Assembly (NCBI GenBank): GCA_015063795.1
Contig: SVTL01000005.1
Span: forward strand, 1-50,527
Source of the DNA: Oscillospiraceae bacterium
GTDB lineage: Bacteria; Bacillota; Clostridia; Oscillospirales; CAG-272
Direction: 5' to 3'
Length of the DNA: 50,527 bases
Shown: positions 1 to 8,030 of the stretch, piece after piece
Layout: every line of letters starts with the position of its first letter
How positions within the stretch are numbered: the first letter of the stretch is position 1
The notes under the pieces: generated by a model
The model's database searches: none
What the model saw: the letters and a program-made list of their open reading frames with translations, nothing else
Told to the model about the DNA's origin: nothing
Program-made: the position numbers and the translations under genes

Positions 1-180
1 AACGACGATCTGACCGCTGCTCTGGAAAAGAGCCAGCAGCAGAGTACGCTGAAAAAGTTGCAGGAAGCCAAGCTGCAGCAGGACTATGCGGATGCCTGTG
101 CCATTCTTGACCGCATCCCGCCGGAGATTATCAGACAGTACACCCACCGCAGTACACAGAAACACGATATTCACCGATAA
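1..180 (+). CDS. C-terminal end of an unidentified element-borne protein
   Basis: Frame 1 is open from the first base and ends with TAA at 178-180, giving the last 59 residues of a protein that starts outside the window. The piece is rich in Gln, Lys, Leu and Ala and looks helical or coiled-coil (around LEKSQQQ and LQEAKLQQDYADA), then has a short basic His-rich tail. It lies 16 bases before the next small ORF, in the same direction and probably the same operon on the mobile element. It could be the end of a relaxase or other mobilization protein, but nothing in this tail is diagnostic. Confidence 0.55.
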   Translation, partial: NDDLTAALEKSQQQSTLKKLQEAKLQQDYADACAILDRIPPEIIRQYTHRSTQKHDIHR

Positions 181-196
181 GAAAGGATTTTTGCCT

Positions 197-580
197 ATGA
201 AGAAGAAAAACAAGACCTATACCGTAACCCAGCTTAACAAAATGATGATGCGTAATGACCTCTCCCTGTGGGAGATCATTGAAGCCTGTGCCTTTATCGA
301 CATTTGCGACTGTTACGAGCCGATGTTCTATCCTCCCAAGGAACAGGAGGACGAATGGCGCAGGATGCGTGGAGAATACGAGCCGGAGCCTACTCTTGAA
401 AATACTTCGTTCTATGTCACCGAGCCTGACGGAACGAAGTATTTTTATTGCGGAAATACCCGCACAAAGGTAACGGAGTTCTTTTCGCCTAACGGCAAGA
501 CGATGGATGCTCTGATTGAAAAGGTTGTCCGCTTCGCCGCAGGAAGTACCGTTTCCGCAGAAATTTCGATGAATTGTTAA
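197..580 (+). CDS. small hypothetical protein of the mobile element
   Basis: A 127-residue cytoplasmic protein of unknown function. The ATG at 197 follows a GAAAGGA ribosome binding site at 181-187; upstream in-frame starts lack one and overlap the preceding gene. The N-terminus is basic (MKKKNKTYTVTQLNKMMM) and is followed by an acidic central part (PKEQEDEW, EYEPEPT) and a short region that could be beta-structured (SFYVTEPDGTKYFY). There is no signal peptide or membrane segment. It sits between the truncated upstream ORF and the recombinase promoter. A role in element regulation or accessory functions is a guess from position only. Confidence 0.6.
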   Translation: MKKKNKTYTVTQLNKMMMRNDLSLWEIIEACAFIDICDCYEPMFYPPKEQEDEWRRMRGEYEPEPTLENTSFYVTEPDGTKYFYCGNTRTKVTEFFSPNGKTMDALIEKVVRFAAGSTVSAEISMNC

Positions 581-590
581 CAGAATCGCA

Positions 591-619
591 TTGAATCAGA
601 CCCACGCTTACGGTATAAT
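591..619 (+). promoter_or_regulatory. promoter of the serine recombinase
   Basis: TTGAAT (591-596) and TATAAT (614-619) are separated by exactly 17 bases. Transcription should start near 626. The recombinase start at 674 is preceded by AGGAGG at 661-666. Confidence 0.7.
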
Positions 620-647
620 ATACTCAGCGAAGTATTGTAAGCGTGGG
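601..647. promoter_or_regulatory. perfect 11-bp inverted repeat around the recombinase -10 box
   Basis: CCCACGCTTAC at 601-611 and its exact reverse complement at 637-647 are separated by 25 bases that contain the -10 box. The left arm lies in the -35/-10 spacer and the right arm just beyond the expected start of transcription. RNA from this promoter would contain only the right arm, so a protein operator is more likely than an RNA hairpin, although read-through RNA from upstream could fold. Confidence 0.6.
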
Positions 648-673
648 TTGTTTCACGAACAGGAGGATTTTTA

Positions 674-2287
674 ATGAAACAACCGTACAATACAGCACTA
701 TATATGAGACTCAGCCGTGACGATGAAAACTTTGGCGACAGCGTATCCATTGAGACCCAGCGCACCATTTTACAGCAGTACGCAAAGGAACAGGAGCTTC
801 ATGTAGTTGGCGAGTTCGTCGATGACGGATGGAGTGGAACTACGTTTGAAAGACCGAATTTCAAGCGAATGATGGAGGAAGTGGAGGCAGGACGAGTAAA
901 CTGCATTGTCACCAAAGACCTCAGCCGCTTCGGGCGTGACCATATCATGGTCGGCTACTATCTGGAATATGTGTTCCCGGAGAAGCAGGTACGCTATATC
1001 GCCGTATCTGAGAACGAGGACACAAAGAAGGGCTTGTCCGATTTCGTGCCGTTCAAAAATCTGTTCAACGAATGGCTGGCAAAAGATACCAGCCGCAAGG
1101 TCAAGACCGCACTTCATGCCAAGTATGCCGCAGGAGAACGCACCTTCACCTATGCACCCCTCGGATATATCCGACATCCCGAAATCAAGAACGCACTTGT
1201 AATTGACATTGAGACACGCTGGATTATCGAGAAAATCTTTGATCTCGCTGTCAACGGCGCAGGTGCAGCCAAGATTACAAGGACTTTGGTGGAAGAACAG
1301 GTTCCTACTGCCGGATGGCTGAACTTTCAGCGATATGGGAAATTTGCTCATATCTACGAGGGCGCACCTGCTGAAAAGTCTTATGCGTGGACGGTATCAC
1401 AGATCAAGAGCATCCTAAAAGACGAGACCTATATCGGCAACAGCGTACACAACAAGCAGACCAACATTTCTTACAAGAACAAGAAGAAGGTACGCAAGCC
1501 GCAGGAAGAATGGTTCCGAGTGGAGAACACCCACGAAGCCATTATTTCAAGGGAAGTCTTTGAACAGGTGCAAACGCAGATCGCCAGCCGCCGCAGACAG
1601 CAGAAGGACGCTACCACACAGATATTTGCAGGACTTGTCCGCTGCGCTGATTGTGGATGGTCAATGAGCTTCGGCACAAACAAGCAGAACAGTAAACCGT
1701 ACAGCTATTTCAACTGTACCTCTTACAGACAGCTTGGCAAGGTCAGCGGTGTCTGCTCCGCACACTATATCCGCTATGACTACCTCTACACCTACGTTCT
1801 ATCCAGAATACAGGATTTGTCGAGACAGGCACAGGTAGATGAAAAGGAGCTTCTGCGTCGAATACTGAAAGCCAGCGAACAGGAGCTTGCCGCCAACGCC
1901 AAAAAGCAGAGCGCAGAGCTGACAAGAGCCGAGAAGCGCAGAACAGAGGTTGACCGCAAGTTTGCGAAGCTGTATGAGGACTGGTCGGACGGACGTATCA
2001 CGGAGTACAACTTCAACATGATGTCTCAGAAATATCAGACCGAGCAGCAGGAGCTTGTAGAGAAGATCGAAAGACTGTCTGCCGAGCTTGAATCTGAAAA
2101 GCAAACAACTGTCGATGCGGAGACCTGGATTTCACTTATCAAGCAGTACGCCAACCCCACCGAACTGACAGCGGAGCTTCTGAATACGCTGATTGAAAAG
2201 ATCGTCATTCACGAAGCAACCACCTTGGACGGTATGCGTGAGCAGAATATTGACATCTACTACCGCTTTATCGGCAAAATTGAGTAA
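674..2287 (+). CDS. large serine recombinase (TnpX/TndX-like)
   Basis: A 537-residue site-specific recombinase that cuts and rejoins DNA through a serine-DNA intermediate to integrate and excise the element. The N-terminal resolvase domain (about 1-150) has the catalytic serine in YMRLSRDD (Ser14) and the motif VTKDLSRFGRDH near residue 80. A Recombinase domain follows (about 165-290, including KSILKDETYIGNSVHNKQ), then a zinc ribbon with CADCG and a later cysteine pair region (FNCTSY...GVCSAHYI), a Glu/Lys-rich coiled coil (about 390-480) and a C-terminal DUF4368-like tail. Length and domain order are normal for the family, so it is probably intact. It is the last gene before the junction, as usual for this type of element. 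Confidence 0.95.
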   Translation: MKQPYNTALYMRLSRDDENFGDSVSIETQRTILQQYAKEQELHVVGEFVDDGWSGTTFERPNFKRMMEEVEAGRVNCIVTKDLSRFGRDHIMVGYYLEYVFPEKQVRYIAVSENEDTKKGLSDFVPFKNLFNEWLAKDTSRKVKTALHAKYAAGERTFTYAPLGYIRHPEIKNALVIDIETRWIIEKIFDLAVNGAGAAKITRTLVEEQVPTAGWLNFQRYGKFAHIYEGAPAEKSYAWTVSQIKSILKDETYIGNSVHNKQTNISYKNKKKVRKPQEEWFRVENTHEAIISREVFEQVQTQIASRRRQQKDATTQIFAGLVRCADCGWSMSFGTNKQNSKPYSYFNCTSYRQLGKVSGVCSAHYIRYDYLYTYVLSRIQDLSRQAQVDEKELLRRILKASEQELAANAKKQSAELTRAEKRRTEVDRKFAKLYEDWSDGRITEYNFNMMSQKYQTEQQELVEKIERLSAELESEKQTTVDAETWISLIKQYANPTELTAELLNTLIEKIVIHEATTLDGMREQNIDIYYRFIGKIE

Positions 2288-2299
2288 AACAACAGATAT

Positions 2300-2329
2300 G
2301 AGTGCCTATGCAAGTAGGTGTAGGCACTC
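2300..2329. repeat. 9-bp inverted repeat near the element end
   Basis: GAGTGCCTA (2300-2308) and TAGGCACTC (2321-2329) form a perfect stem with a 12-base loop, 13 bases after the recombinase stop and about 25 bases before the junction. No run of T follows, so it does not look like a standard terminator. It may be part of the attachment region or a weak transcript end. Confidence 0.55.
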
Positions 2330-2350
2330 GTACATAACCAATATCTTTAA

Positions 2351-2857
2351 GTACGGGAATCCGGGCGCGGATACCCCGGCATTGATTCGCTGAAGGCGAT
2401 TGCGAAATGCTTTTCGCTTACGGTGGACGAACTTTTATCAAGCGAGGAGCTGCTGTCGGTTGCCGAAGAGGAAAGCAAGCAAACGCAAGGACAGCTGCAG
2501 GATCTGGTCTTCGGACTTCTGGACTGCGCTTCCGCGTTGCTCTTTTTTCTTCCGCTTTTCGGTCAAAATGCGAACGGAGCGATTCATGCCGTCCCGCTGT
2601 TATCCATAAATGAAATGGAGCCATGGCTGAAAAGCGCGTATGTGATCCTGACGGTCTGTATGGTTTTTATCGGCATTCTGACGCTGGCTCTCCAGAATTG
2701 CCGCAACCTCGGATGGCACAAGAGCAAATCGGTGCTTTCTCTTGTGCTTCATACGCTGGCCATTCTCCTGTTCATCTTGGGGCGCCAACCGTATGCATCG
2801 GTCTTTTTGTTTGCTTTTCTCATGATCAAAGTTTTTTTGCCGATCAAAATCAAATGA
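2351..2857 (+). pseudogene. 3' part of an XRE-family regulator with four membrane helices, cut by the element
   Basis: The frame is open from 2351 and at once reads as the end of a helix-turn-helix domain: ESGRGYPGIDSLKAIAKCF then SLTVDELLSSEELL, the usual end of an XRE domain in SKWE(S/N)G-type regulators. The rest has about four hydrophobic segments (LVFGLLDCASALLFFLPLF; AYVILTVCMVFIGILTLAL; VLSLVLHTLAILLFIL; VFLFAFLMIKVFL), a common membrane-linked layout in Clostridia. The first part of the DNA-binding domain is missing because the element joins at the KWE position; the codons just upstream differ from the expected TGG and run into a TAA at 2348. A fragment starting at the internal ATG at 2423 might still be made, but it would lack DNA binding. 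Confidence 0.75.
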
Positions 2858-2904
2858 TACGAAACGTGTCATAGAGGTGACACCCTGTTTCTTGCTTTTT
2901 TCAA

Positions 2905-2954
2905 CACCTTCTTTTATCCTGAAAACGGCGAAAGCCGATCAAAAAAAGAAGGTG
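2905..2954 (+). promoter_or_regulatory. possible hairpin covering the ribosome binding site of the PAP2 gene
   Basis: An 11-base arm at 2905-2915 is exactly complementary to 2944-2954, which contains the GAAGGTG ribosome binding region of the gene starting at 2962. Between the arms, CGGC-GAAA-GCCG (2926-2937) forms a small stem with a GNRA loop. In RNA the outer stem would hide the ribosome binding site. Confidence 0.45.
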
Positions 2955-2961
2955 AAGAAAC

Positions 2962-3627
2962 ATGAAAAAGAAAAAACAAAAGGCATTTGTCTGCTCGGGA
3001 GGACTGTTGGTGGCGTTTGTCCTTTGGACGTTGGCGATTTGTTATGCGGATGTCCGCGCGATCGGTCCGCGGCAGACATGCGTAGGCTTGGCATCGCTGA
3101 ACGGTGCTTTCCACCGCCTCACAGGCGTTCATATGTGGCTGTACACGCTGACCGATTGGCTGAGTGTGATCCCTCTGGCGTTTGCGGCAGGCTTTGCCTT
3201 GCTGGGACTAGCGCAGTGGGTGAGGCGGAAACATCTTGCTCAAGTAGACCGCGATCTTCTGCTTCTCGGGGCTTTTTATGCGGCGGTGATTCTTTTCTAT
3301 TTGCTCTTTGAAGCCGTACCGATCCATTTTCGTCCCGTACTGATCGAAGGACAGCTCGAAACGTCATATCCCTCCTCAACCGCGGTGCTGGTGAGCTGTG
3401 TGATGCAAACGGCCATCCTGCCGCTTCGCGTCCGCATCCGACGGCAATGGCTTGAGCGCTGCATGACGGCGGCAATACATGGCTTTACGGTATTTATGGT
3501 AGCAGGGCGGTTGCTTTCCGGCGTTCATTGGCTGGGGGACATCATCGGCGGTCTTCTCCTCAGCGCCTCGCTTGTCATGGCGTATACGGCGCTTTACCCT
3601 GCGAGAAAAACGATTGAAACAGAATAA
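2962..3627 (+). CDS. PAP2-family membrane phosphatase
   Basis: A 221-residue integral membrane protein with about five or six helices, likely acting on a lipid phosphate or pyrophosphate such as undecaprenyl or phosphatidyl species on the outer face. Two PAP2 motifs are visible: the end of the first (VPIHFRPVLIEG) and the third, GRLLSGVHWLGDIIGG, with Arg, His and Asp in the usual spacing. The middle motif, normally PSGH, reads SYPSST here, so its histidine is replaced by Thr. I believe this variant recurs in Clostridial PAP2 proteins but could not check it. The start at 2962 has a GAAGGTG site just upstream. It is transcribed toward the minus-strand BspA-like gene, with a shared terminator between them. 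Confidence 0.8.
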   Translation: MKKKKQKAFVCSGGLLVAFVLWTLAICYADVRAIGPRQTCVGLASLNGAFHRLTGVHMWLYTLTDWLSVIPLAFAAGFALLGLAQWVRRKHLAQVDRDLLLLGAFYAAVILFYLLFEAVPIHFRPVLIEGQLETSYPSSTAVLVSCVMQTAILPLRVRIRRQWLERCMTAAIHGFTVFMVAGRLLSGVHWLGDIIGGLLLSASLVMAYTALYPARKTIETE

Positions 3628-3631
3628 GAAA

Positions 3632-3657
3632 AAAGCGGAGATTCAGGTCTCCGCTTT
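3632..3657. terminator. bidirectional terminator between convergent genes
   Basis: AAAGCGGAGA (3632-3641) pairs perfectly with TCTCCGCTTT (3648-3657) around a six-base loop. T-rich and A-rich flanks serve both the PAP2 gene on the plus strand and the BspA-like gene on the minus strand. Confidence 0.8.
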
Positions 3658-3689
3658 CGCTTTTGATATGGGTTTGGCTTCCTTTTGTG

Positions 3690-4481
3690 TTATTTGGATT
3701 TCTTGGACCTCCGATAGAGACAGCGCGCGAGCAACAGCAGCAAAAACAGCGGCAGCGTCAGCGCAACGGCCAGGAGAAGCACAAAGGTGGAGGTGGTGAA
3801 AAACGAGGTGTCGATGCTGTGGGCTTCGGCGAAGGCGGCGGCCATGGCGTTGCTCTCGCAGTCGAGGATGAGCGCCTCACAGCCGGCAAAGGCATCGTCG
3901 GCGATCTTTGAAACGGATGCGGGAACAGCCAGCTTCCGCAGGCGCAGACAGCCCTCGAAGGCCGACGGACCGATTTCGGTCAGCGAAGAGGGAAGTGCGA
4001 CGGTGCGCAGCGAGTCACAGCCGAGAAAACAGCCGTCGGGCAGGACGGTCAGCCCCTCGGGCAGAGTCACCTCGCGGAGCGAAGAGGCAAAGGCAAAGGC
4101 CTCTTTTTCGATGGTTTTCACCGATTCGGGCAGAACGATTTCCGTCAGCTTCACCTTGGAGGCAAAGGCCGACTCGGCGATCGCCGTGACCGGAAGCCCC
4201 TGACAGGTGTCGGGCAGCGTCAGCAGAGGCAGATTGTCGTCGTATCCGATGACGACTGCTTCTGTCTCAGAGAGCGCATACACCACGCCGAGTTCGTCAA
4301 CAAACGTTCCCTCCAGCTGCCCGGCGATGGGGAGACGGGAGGGGACGCGGACGGGGGAGCTTACCGCCGATGTTTCGGCAAAGCCGTCCTTGTCGATGTC
4401 TTCATAGGCCGAAACGGACGCGCAAAGCAGGAGCAGGACCGAAGCAAGCGCGCACAGGCGGCGCAGAATCTTACAGCTCAT
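3690..4481 (-). CDS. BspA-like leucine-rich repeat surface protein
   Basis: A 263-residue secreted protein with a signal peptide (MSCKILRRLCALASVLLLLCASVSA) and about four or five LRR_5/BspA units, each with an LP(E/S)S(V/L)..I...AF pattern: TAIAESAFASKVKLTEIVLPE, KTIEKEAFAF..., TEIGPSAFEGC..., SKIADDAFAGC. A C-terminal membrane helix (FVLLLAVALTLPLFLLLLLA) and a basic tail RRSKKSK probably anchor it. No LPXTG-like sorting motif is present. BspA-like repeats serve in protein or host binding in other bacteria; no partner is visible here. Its ATG overlaps the end of the PII-like gene by 11 bases, so the two are translationally linked. Confidence 0.8.
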   Translation of the reverse strand: MSCKILRRLCALASVLLLLCASVSAYEDIDKDGFAETSAVSSPVRVPSRLPIAGQLEGTFVDELGVVYALSETEAVVIGYDDNLPLLTLPDTCQGLPVTAIAESAFASKVKLTEIVLPESVKTIEKEAFAFASSLREVTLPEGLTVLPDGCFLGCDSLRTVALPSSLTEIGPSAFEGCLRLRKLAVPASVSKIADDAFAGCEALILDCESNAMAAAFAEAHSIDTSFFTTSTFVLLLAVALTLPLFLLLLLARCLYRRSKKSK

Positions 4482-5178
4482 CGTGGATCAGACCGCGCAG
4501 ACCGATCACATCCTCCACCGGCAGAGAGAAGAGGAAGGCATTGGCGCCGGTGTCGGGACCTGCGGTTTCGGCGATGGCTTTCATGATGGAGGCGCGGTTT
4601 TCGTCGTTGGCCACGATGAAGACCATTTCCTTTTCGGTACCGATCTGGATGCCGAAGAATTTATTCATTTCGCCCTTGGCGGTTCCCTTGGCGTGAAGGA
4701 CGGTACCGCCCTTGGCACCGGCGGCGCGAGCGCCGTCCATAACCAGATCGGTGTAACCGCTTTCGGCGATGCAGATGATCAGAGAAAACATAGGTTTGCC
4801 CTCCTTTTTAGGCAGTTCGGATTCGTGTGAGTTAAGGTCGATCGATTCGGCGCGGTCGCCGAGGAGGAAGGGAAGGGATCGCTTCCTGCCGATGCCCGAC
4901 AGCGGGATGGTCAGCGCGATGCCGTTGCCGGGAAGATCGATCTTGTATTCGTACAACAGCGCGCGCAGAAGAGGCTTGCGCTCCTTTTTGGTGATCAGCC
5001 CGGAGAACATAACCTTTTCGGTCTGTTCAATGCCGAGCAGATCCAGATACTGCTGCTGAGCGGTCCCGCGGCAGAGGGAGGAGAACAGGGGCTGAATCCC
5101 CTTGTCGTTGAAGAAATCGAGCGCTTCGTCATACATATGACGCTCGGTGATGGTCAGTAACAAATAAAAATCATTCAT
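4471..5178 (-). CDS. double PII-like regulatory protein
   Basis: A 235-residue cytoplasmic protein that appears to hold two PII-like ferredoxin-fold halves: 1-115 (starting MNDFYLLLTITERHMYDEALDFF) and about 130-235 (FSLIICIAESGYTDLVMDGARAAGAKGGTVLHA through MVFIVANDENRASIMKAIAETAG). PII proteins sense small molecules and bind membrane transporters. The second half keeps the GARAAGAKGGTVLHAKG segment, resembling the T-loop region of P-II relatives. The ATG at 5178 is chosen over an upstream one because GGAG stands 10-12 bases before it; it overlaps the end of the DUF1538 gene by 8 bases. DUF1538 membrane proteins paired with PII-like proteins are known, so it probably controls that protein. 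Confidence 0.75.
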   Translation of the reverse strand: MNDFYLLLTITERHMYDEALDFFNDKGIQPLFSSLCRGTAQQQYLDLLGIEQTEKVMFSGLITKKERKPLLRALLYEYKIDLPGNGIALTIPLSGIGRKRSLPFLLGDRAESIDLNSHESELPKKEGKPMFSLIICIAESGYTDLVMDGARAAGAKGGTVLHAKGTAKGEMNKFFGIQIGTEKEMVFIVANDENRASIMKAIAETAGPDTGANAFLFSLPVEDVIGLRGLIHDEL

Positions 5179-6727
5179 GAGTTGTCTCCAGTTCGATGAA
5201 TTCATCCGATTCGTCTTTTTCATCCGCAGATTCGACGGCGGCCTTCTTGCGGCTGATGATGGTGTAGGAAAGACCGAGTGCCTGAACGGTGATGATCGGC
5301 ATCATCGCAACGAGAGCCACGATGCCGAAGGCGAACAGCCCCAGATCCGCATCCATTGCGGCGGCCAGGCCGATGGACAGAGGAAGCAGGAAGGTGGAGG
5401 TCAGCGGTCCTGAGGCAATGCCGCCCGAGTCAAAGGCGATGGCGGTGAAGATGGGGGGGACAAAGAAGGTCAGAAAAAGAGCGATGATGTAGCCGGGAAC
5501 CAGGATCCACAAGATCGAGAAGCCGCAGATCATGCGGATGAAGGAGAGGGAAACGGCCAATGCCACACCCACCGACAGGGCAAAGACCATGCCCTTTTGC
5601 GGGATGGTGCCCGCCGTCAGCTCATACACCTGCTTGGTCAGCACCTGCACCGCAGGCTCGGCACGGACGGTGTAGTAGCCGAGGATGACGGCCACGGGGA
5701 TGATCAGCCATTGATTGTGCGGATCGCCGAGCAGCTGACCGATGTGCGTGCCCATGGGCATGAAGCCCACGTTGGCGCCGGTCAGGAACAGGACGAGCCC
5801 GACAAAGGTGTACAGAAGACCGATCAGGATCTTTTTCAAGGTAATCTTGGGAAGCTTCAGCCAGAAGATCTGGAAGATCAGGAAGAAGACGCAGACGGGA
5901 AGAAGGGCAAAAAGCACCTCCTTGACGTAATGGGGAAAGGCTTCGATGAACGAGGAAAAGAGATCGGTGGAGGAGTCTGCGTGGGGAACGATGTTCTCGG
6001 AATGGCTGGCTTCGGAAGGAAAGAAGAAGCCAAGGAGCAGAACGGTCAGGATCGGGCCGATGGAGCAGAGCGCCACATAGCCGAACGAGTCGCTTTCCGC
6101 AGAACGGTCGCTTCGCAGCGAGGAAATACCCACGCCGAGAGCGATGATGGAGGGAACGGTCATCGGTCCTGTGGTCACGCCGCCCGAGTCAAAGGAGACG
6201 GGCAGGAACTTGGGATCGGCAAAGAAGGCCAGCACGAACGTCAGCACGTAGAAGGCGATCAGCACATACCGCAGCTTGACCTGGAACAGCACGCGCAGGA
6301 TACCCACGATCAGAAAGAGACCGACACCGACAGCCACCGCAAAGATCATCGTGGCGTTGGGGATGTTGGGGAAGGTGGAGGCCAGGATCTGCAGGTCAGG
6401 CTCGGAAACGGTGATGATGATGCCGAGAATGAAGGCGCCGAAGAGCAATGCCCACAGATTTTTCGAGCGGGTGAGATGAGCGCCGATGTGCATGCCGATA
6501 GGGGACATGGCGTTGTCCGCACCCAGCTGGAACAGTCCGATGCCGACCGTGAGAAAAACGGCACCGATGATGAAGTACAAAACGGTGTCGGTGCTGATGG
6601 GAAGGATGAAGAAGCACAGGAAGAAGACGGTCAGCGTGATGGGCAGGACCGACTTCAGCGACTCCATCAGCTTTTCAATCAGGATCGTTTTGTTCTGGAA
6701 TTGAAATTTCAGCTGATTTTTGGTCAT
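5171..6727 (-). CDS. DUF1538 integral membrane protein with internal duplication
   Basis: A 518-residue polytopic membrane protein of the DUF1538 family, function unproven; a transport or channel role is inferred from architecture. It has two related halves. Half one has ADNAMSPIGMHIG, SEPDLQIL and FDSGGVTTGPMT (about residue 178); half two has ANVGFMPMGTHIG, AEPAVQVL and FDSGGIASGPLT (about residue 429). The twice-repeated polar FDSGG-xxxGP-T motifs in otherwise hydrophobic surroundings look like broken helices that bind an ion or substrate in an inverted or tandem repeat transporter. The C-terminus is acidic and cytoplasmic. ATG at 6727 follows AGAAAGG. It is 42 bases downstream of ychF and overlaps the PII-like gene. 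Confidence 0.85.
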   Translation of the reverse strand: MTKNQLKFQFQNKTILIEKLMESLKSVLPITLTVFFLCFFILPISTDTVLYFIIGAVFLTVGIGLFQLGADNAMSPIGMHIGAHLTRSKNLWALLFGAFILGIIITVSEPDLQILASTFPNIPNATMIFAVAVGVGLFLIVGILRVLFQVKLRYVLIAFYVLTFVLAFFADPKFLPVSFDSGGVTTGPMTVPSIIALGVGISSLRSDRSAESDSFGYVALCSIGPILTVLLLGFFFPSEASHSENIVPHADSSTDLFSSFIEAFPHYVKEVLFALLPVCVFFLIFQIFWLKLPKITLKKILIGLLYTFVGLVLFLTGANVGFMPMGTHIGQLLGDPHNQWLIIPVAVILGYYTVRAEPAVQVLTKQVYELTAGTIPQKGMVFALSVGVALAVSLSFIRMICGFSILWILVPGYIIALFLTFFVPPIFTAIAFDSGGIASGPLTSTFLLPLSIGLAAAMDADLGLFAFGIVALVAMMPIITVQALGLSYTIISRKKAAVESADEKDESDEFIELETTHE

Positions 6728-6747
6728 GGTGAAGCCTTTCTGATGAA

Positions 6748-6764
6748 CGGGGAACGGTTCCCCG
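6748..6764. repeat. small palindrome between ychF and the DUF1538 gene
   Basis: CGGGGAAC and GTTCCCCG flank a single G in the 42-base gap between the two minus-strand genes. There is no T-run after it on the minus strand, so it is at most a weak transcript-stabilizing or processing hairpin within an operon. Confidence 0.4.
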
Positions 6765-6769
6765 ACGGT

Positions 6770-7867
6770 TTATACGTTGAAGCGGAAGAGCATGATGTCG
6801 CCGTCTTTTACGACATAGTCCTTTCCTTCGCTGCGGATCAAGCCCTTTTCCTTGGCGGCCTGCATGGAGCCGACCTCCTTCAGCTCGTCAAAGCCGATGG
6901 TCTCCGCGCGGATGAAGCCGCGTTCAAAGTCGGAATGGATCTTGCCGGCGGCCTGGGGAGCCTTGGAGCCCTTGGTGACCGTCCAGGCACGGACCTCCTT
7001 AGGTCCTGCGGTGAGGAAACTGATGAGACCAAGCAGGGAATAGCTGGCGCGGATCAGCTTGTCAAGACCGCTTTCGTCCAGCCCCATGTCATCGAGGAAG
7101 ATCTTCTTCTCCTCGGCGTCCAGCTCGGCGATCTCGGATTCGAGGCGTGCGCTGACGGGGATGATGCCCGCACCCTCCGCGTCGGCATGGGCCTTGACGG
7201 CCAGATACATCTCGTTGCTCTCATAGCCGTTGCCTGCCGCGTCATCCTCGGAGATGTTGGCGGCGTAGATCACGGGCTTGCCCGTCAGAAGCGGGATGGT
7301 GGCCATGATCTCGGCCTCATCCTCGGTAAACTCAATGGAGCGGGCAGACCTGCCCTCGTTCAGCTGATCGATGACACGCTTGATCAGCTCCACCTCTTTG
7401 ATCATGGATTTGTCACCCTTCATCGCTTTTTCGGCGCGGTCGAGACGGCGCTCCAGCACCTCGATGTCGGAGAAGATCAGCTCCATATCGATGGTCTGGA
7501 TGTCGCGCAGCGGATCGGGCTTGCCGTCCACATGGATGACCTGATCGTCCACGAAGCAGCGGACCACATGGATGATGGCATCCACCTCGCGGATGTGGGA
7601 GAGGAATTTATTTCCCAAGCCCTCGCCCTTGGACGCGCCCTTGACTAAGCCCGCGATGTCCTGGATCTCAATGACGGCAGGGGTGTATTTTTCGGGCGTA
7701 TACATCTCAGCCAAGTAGTCGAGGCGGGGGTCGGGAACGGTGACCACGCCTAAGTTCGGCTCGATGGTGCAGAAGGGATAGTTGGCGCTCTCCGCGCCGG
7801 CGTTGGTGATGGCATTGAACAGCGTGCTTTTTCCCACATTCGGGAGTCCGACGATACCAAGTTTCAT
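6770..7867 (-). CDS. ychF: redox-regulated ATPase YchF (Obg-like)
   Basis: A 365-residue cytoplasmic P-loop NTPase of the Obg/HflX superfamily that hydrolyses ATP rather than GTP, is ribosome-associated and is linked to stress responses. The N-terminus is diagnostic: [21 protein letters not shown] holds G1, the next loop has [12 protein letters not shown], and the G3 region reads [17 protein letters not shown]. The position that is NKxD in GTPases is the ATP-type NxxE here (NISE). A helical arm follows, then a C-terminal TGS domain ([21 protein letters not shown]) ending in a normal [13 protein letters not shown]. Length is typical. It heads the minus-strand run that continues into the DUF1538 gene. 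Confidence 0.97.
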   Translation of the reverse strand: MKLGIVGLPNVGKSTLFNAITNAGAESANYPFCTIEPNLGVVTVPDPRLDYLAEMYTPEKYTPAVIEIQDIAGLVKGASKGEGLGNKFLSHIREVDAIIHVVRCFVDDQVIHVDGKPDPLRDIQTIDMELIFSDIEVLERRLDRAEKAMKGDKSMIKEVELIKRVIDQLNEGRSARSIEFTEDEAEIMATIPLLTGKPVIYAANISEDDAAGNGYESNEMYLAVKAHADAEGAGIIPVSARLESEIAELDAEEKKIFLDDMGLDESGLDKLIRASYSLLGLISFLTAGPKEVRAWTVTKGSKAPQAAGKIHSDFERGFIRAETIGFDELKEVGSMQAAKEKGLIRSEGKDYVVKDGDIMLFRFNV

Positions 7868-7966
7868 GTTGCTTTTTATCTCCTTAAATCCGTTGTTGAT
7901 CGTTTTGGAACGCCGCCTGCAAGTGTTTTCACAGGGATGGAGCGGCGATTGTCATGATTACCTCTC

Positions 7967-7995
7967 ATTATATCATAAGATCGCTTGCTTTTCAA
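7967..7995 (-). promoter_or_regulatory. promoter of ychF
   Basis: On the minus strand TTGAAA (7995-7990) and TATAAT (7972-7967) are spaced by 17 bases, about 100 bases before the ychF start. Confidence 0.7.
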
Positions 7996-8030
7996 GGGGG
8001 AAGTGCGGATTTTGGAAAAAACACTTCCTC

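Larger units (their letters stand above)
1..2355 (+). mobile_element. right end of an integrated conjugative/mobilizable element
   Basis: The segment carries a large serine recombinase at its right edge, preceded by two small ORFs of a kind common on Clostridial conjugative elements. Immediately right of about position 2355 the DNA resumes in the middle of an XRE-type regulator gene, which indicates an attachment junction. The left part of the element lies outside the window, so its size and whether it still carries transfer genes cannot be told. The junction is inferred from where the host reading frame becomes continuous; the exact two-base crossover cannot be fixed without the empty site. 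Confidence 0.7.

Noticed and set aside
2866-2883. short inverted repeat GTGTCA/TGACAC after the broken regulator
   Set aside because: Only six base pairs, no T-run and no nearby promoter boxes; too weak to call.
3690-3760. sorting signal on the BspA-like protein
   Set aside because: The C-terminus has a helix and basic tail but no LPXTG- or PQTG-like motif before it.
5597-7648. 683-residue plus-strand frame across the DUF1538 and ychF genes
   Set aside because: The minus strand has two well-known families here. The reverse frame is low-complexity (rich in Asp, Gly, His, Gln) and spans a gene boundary.
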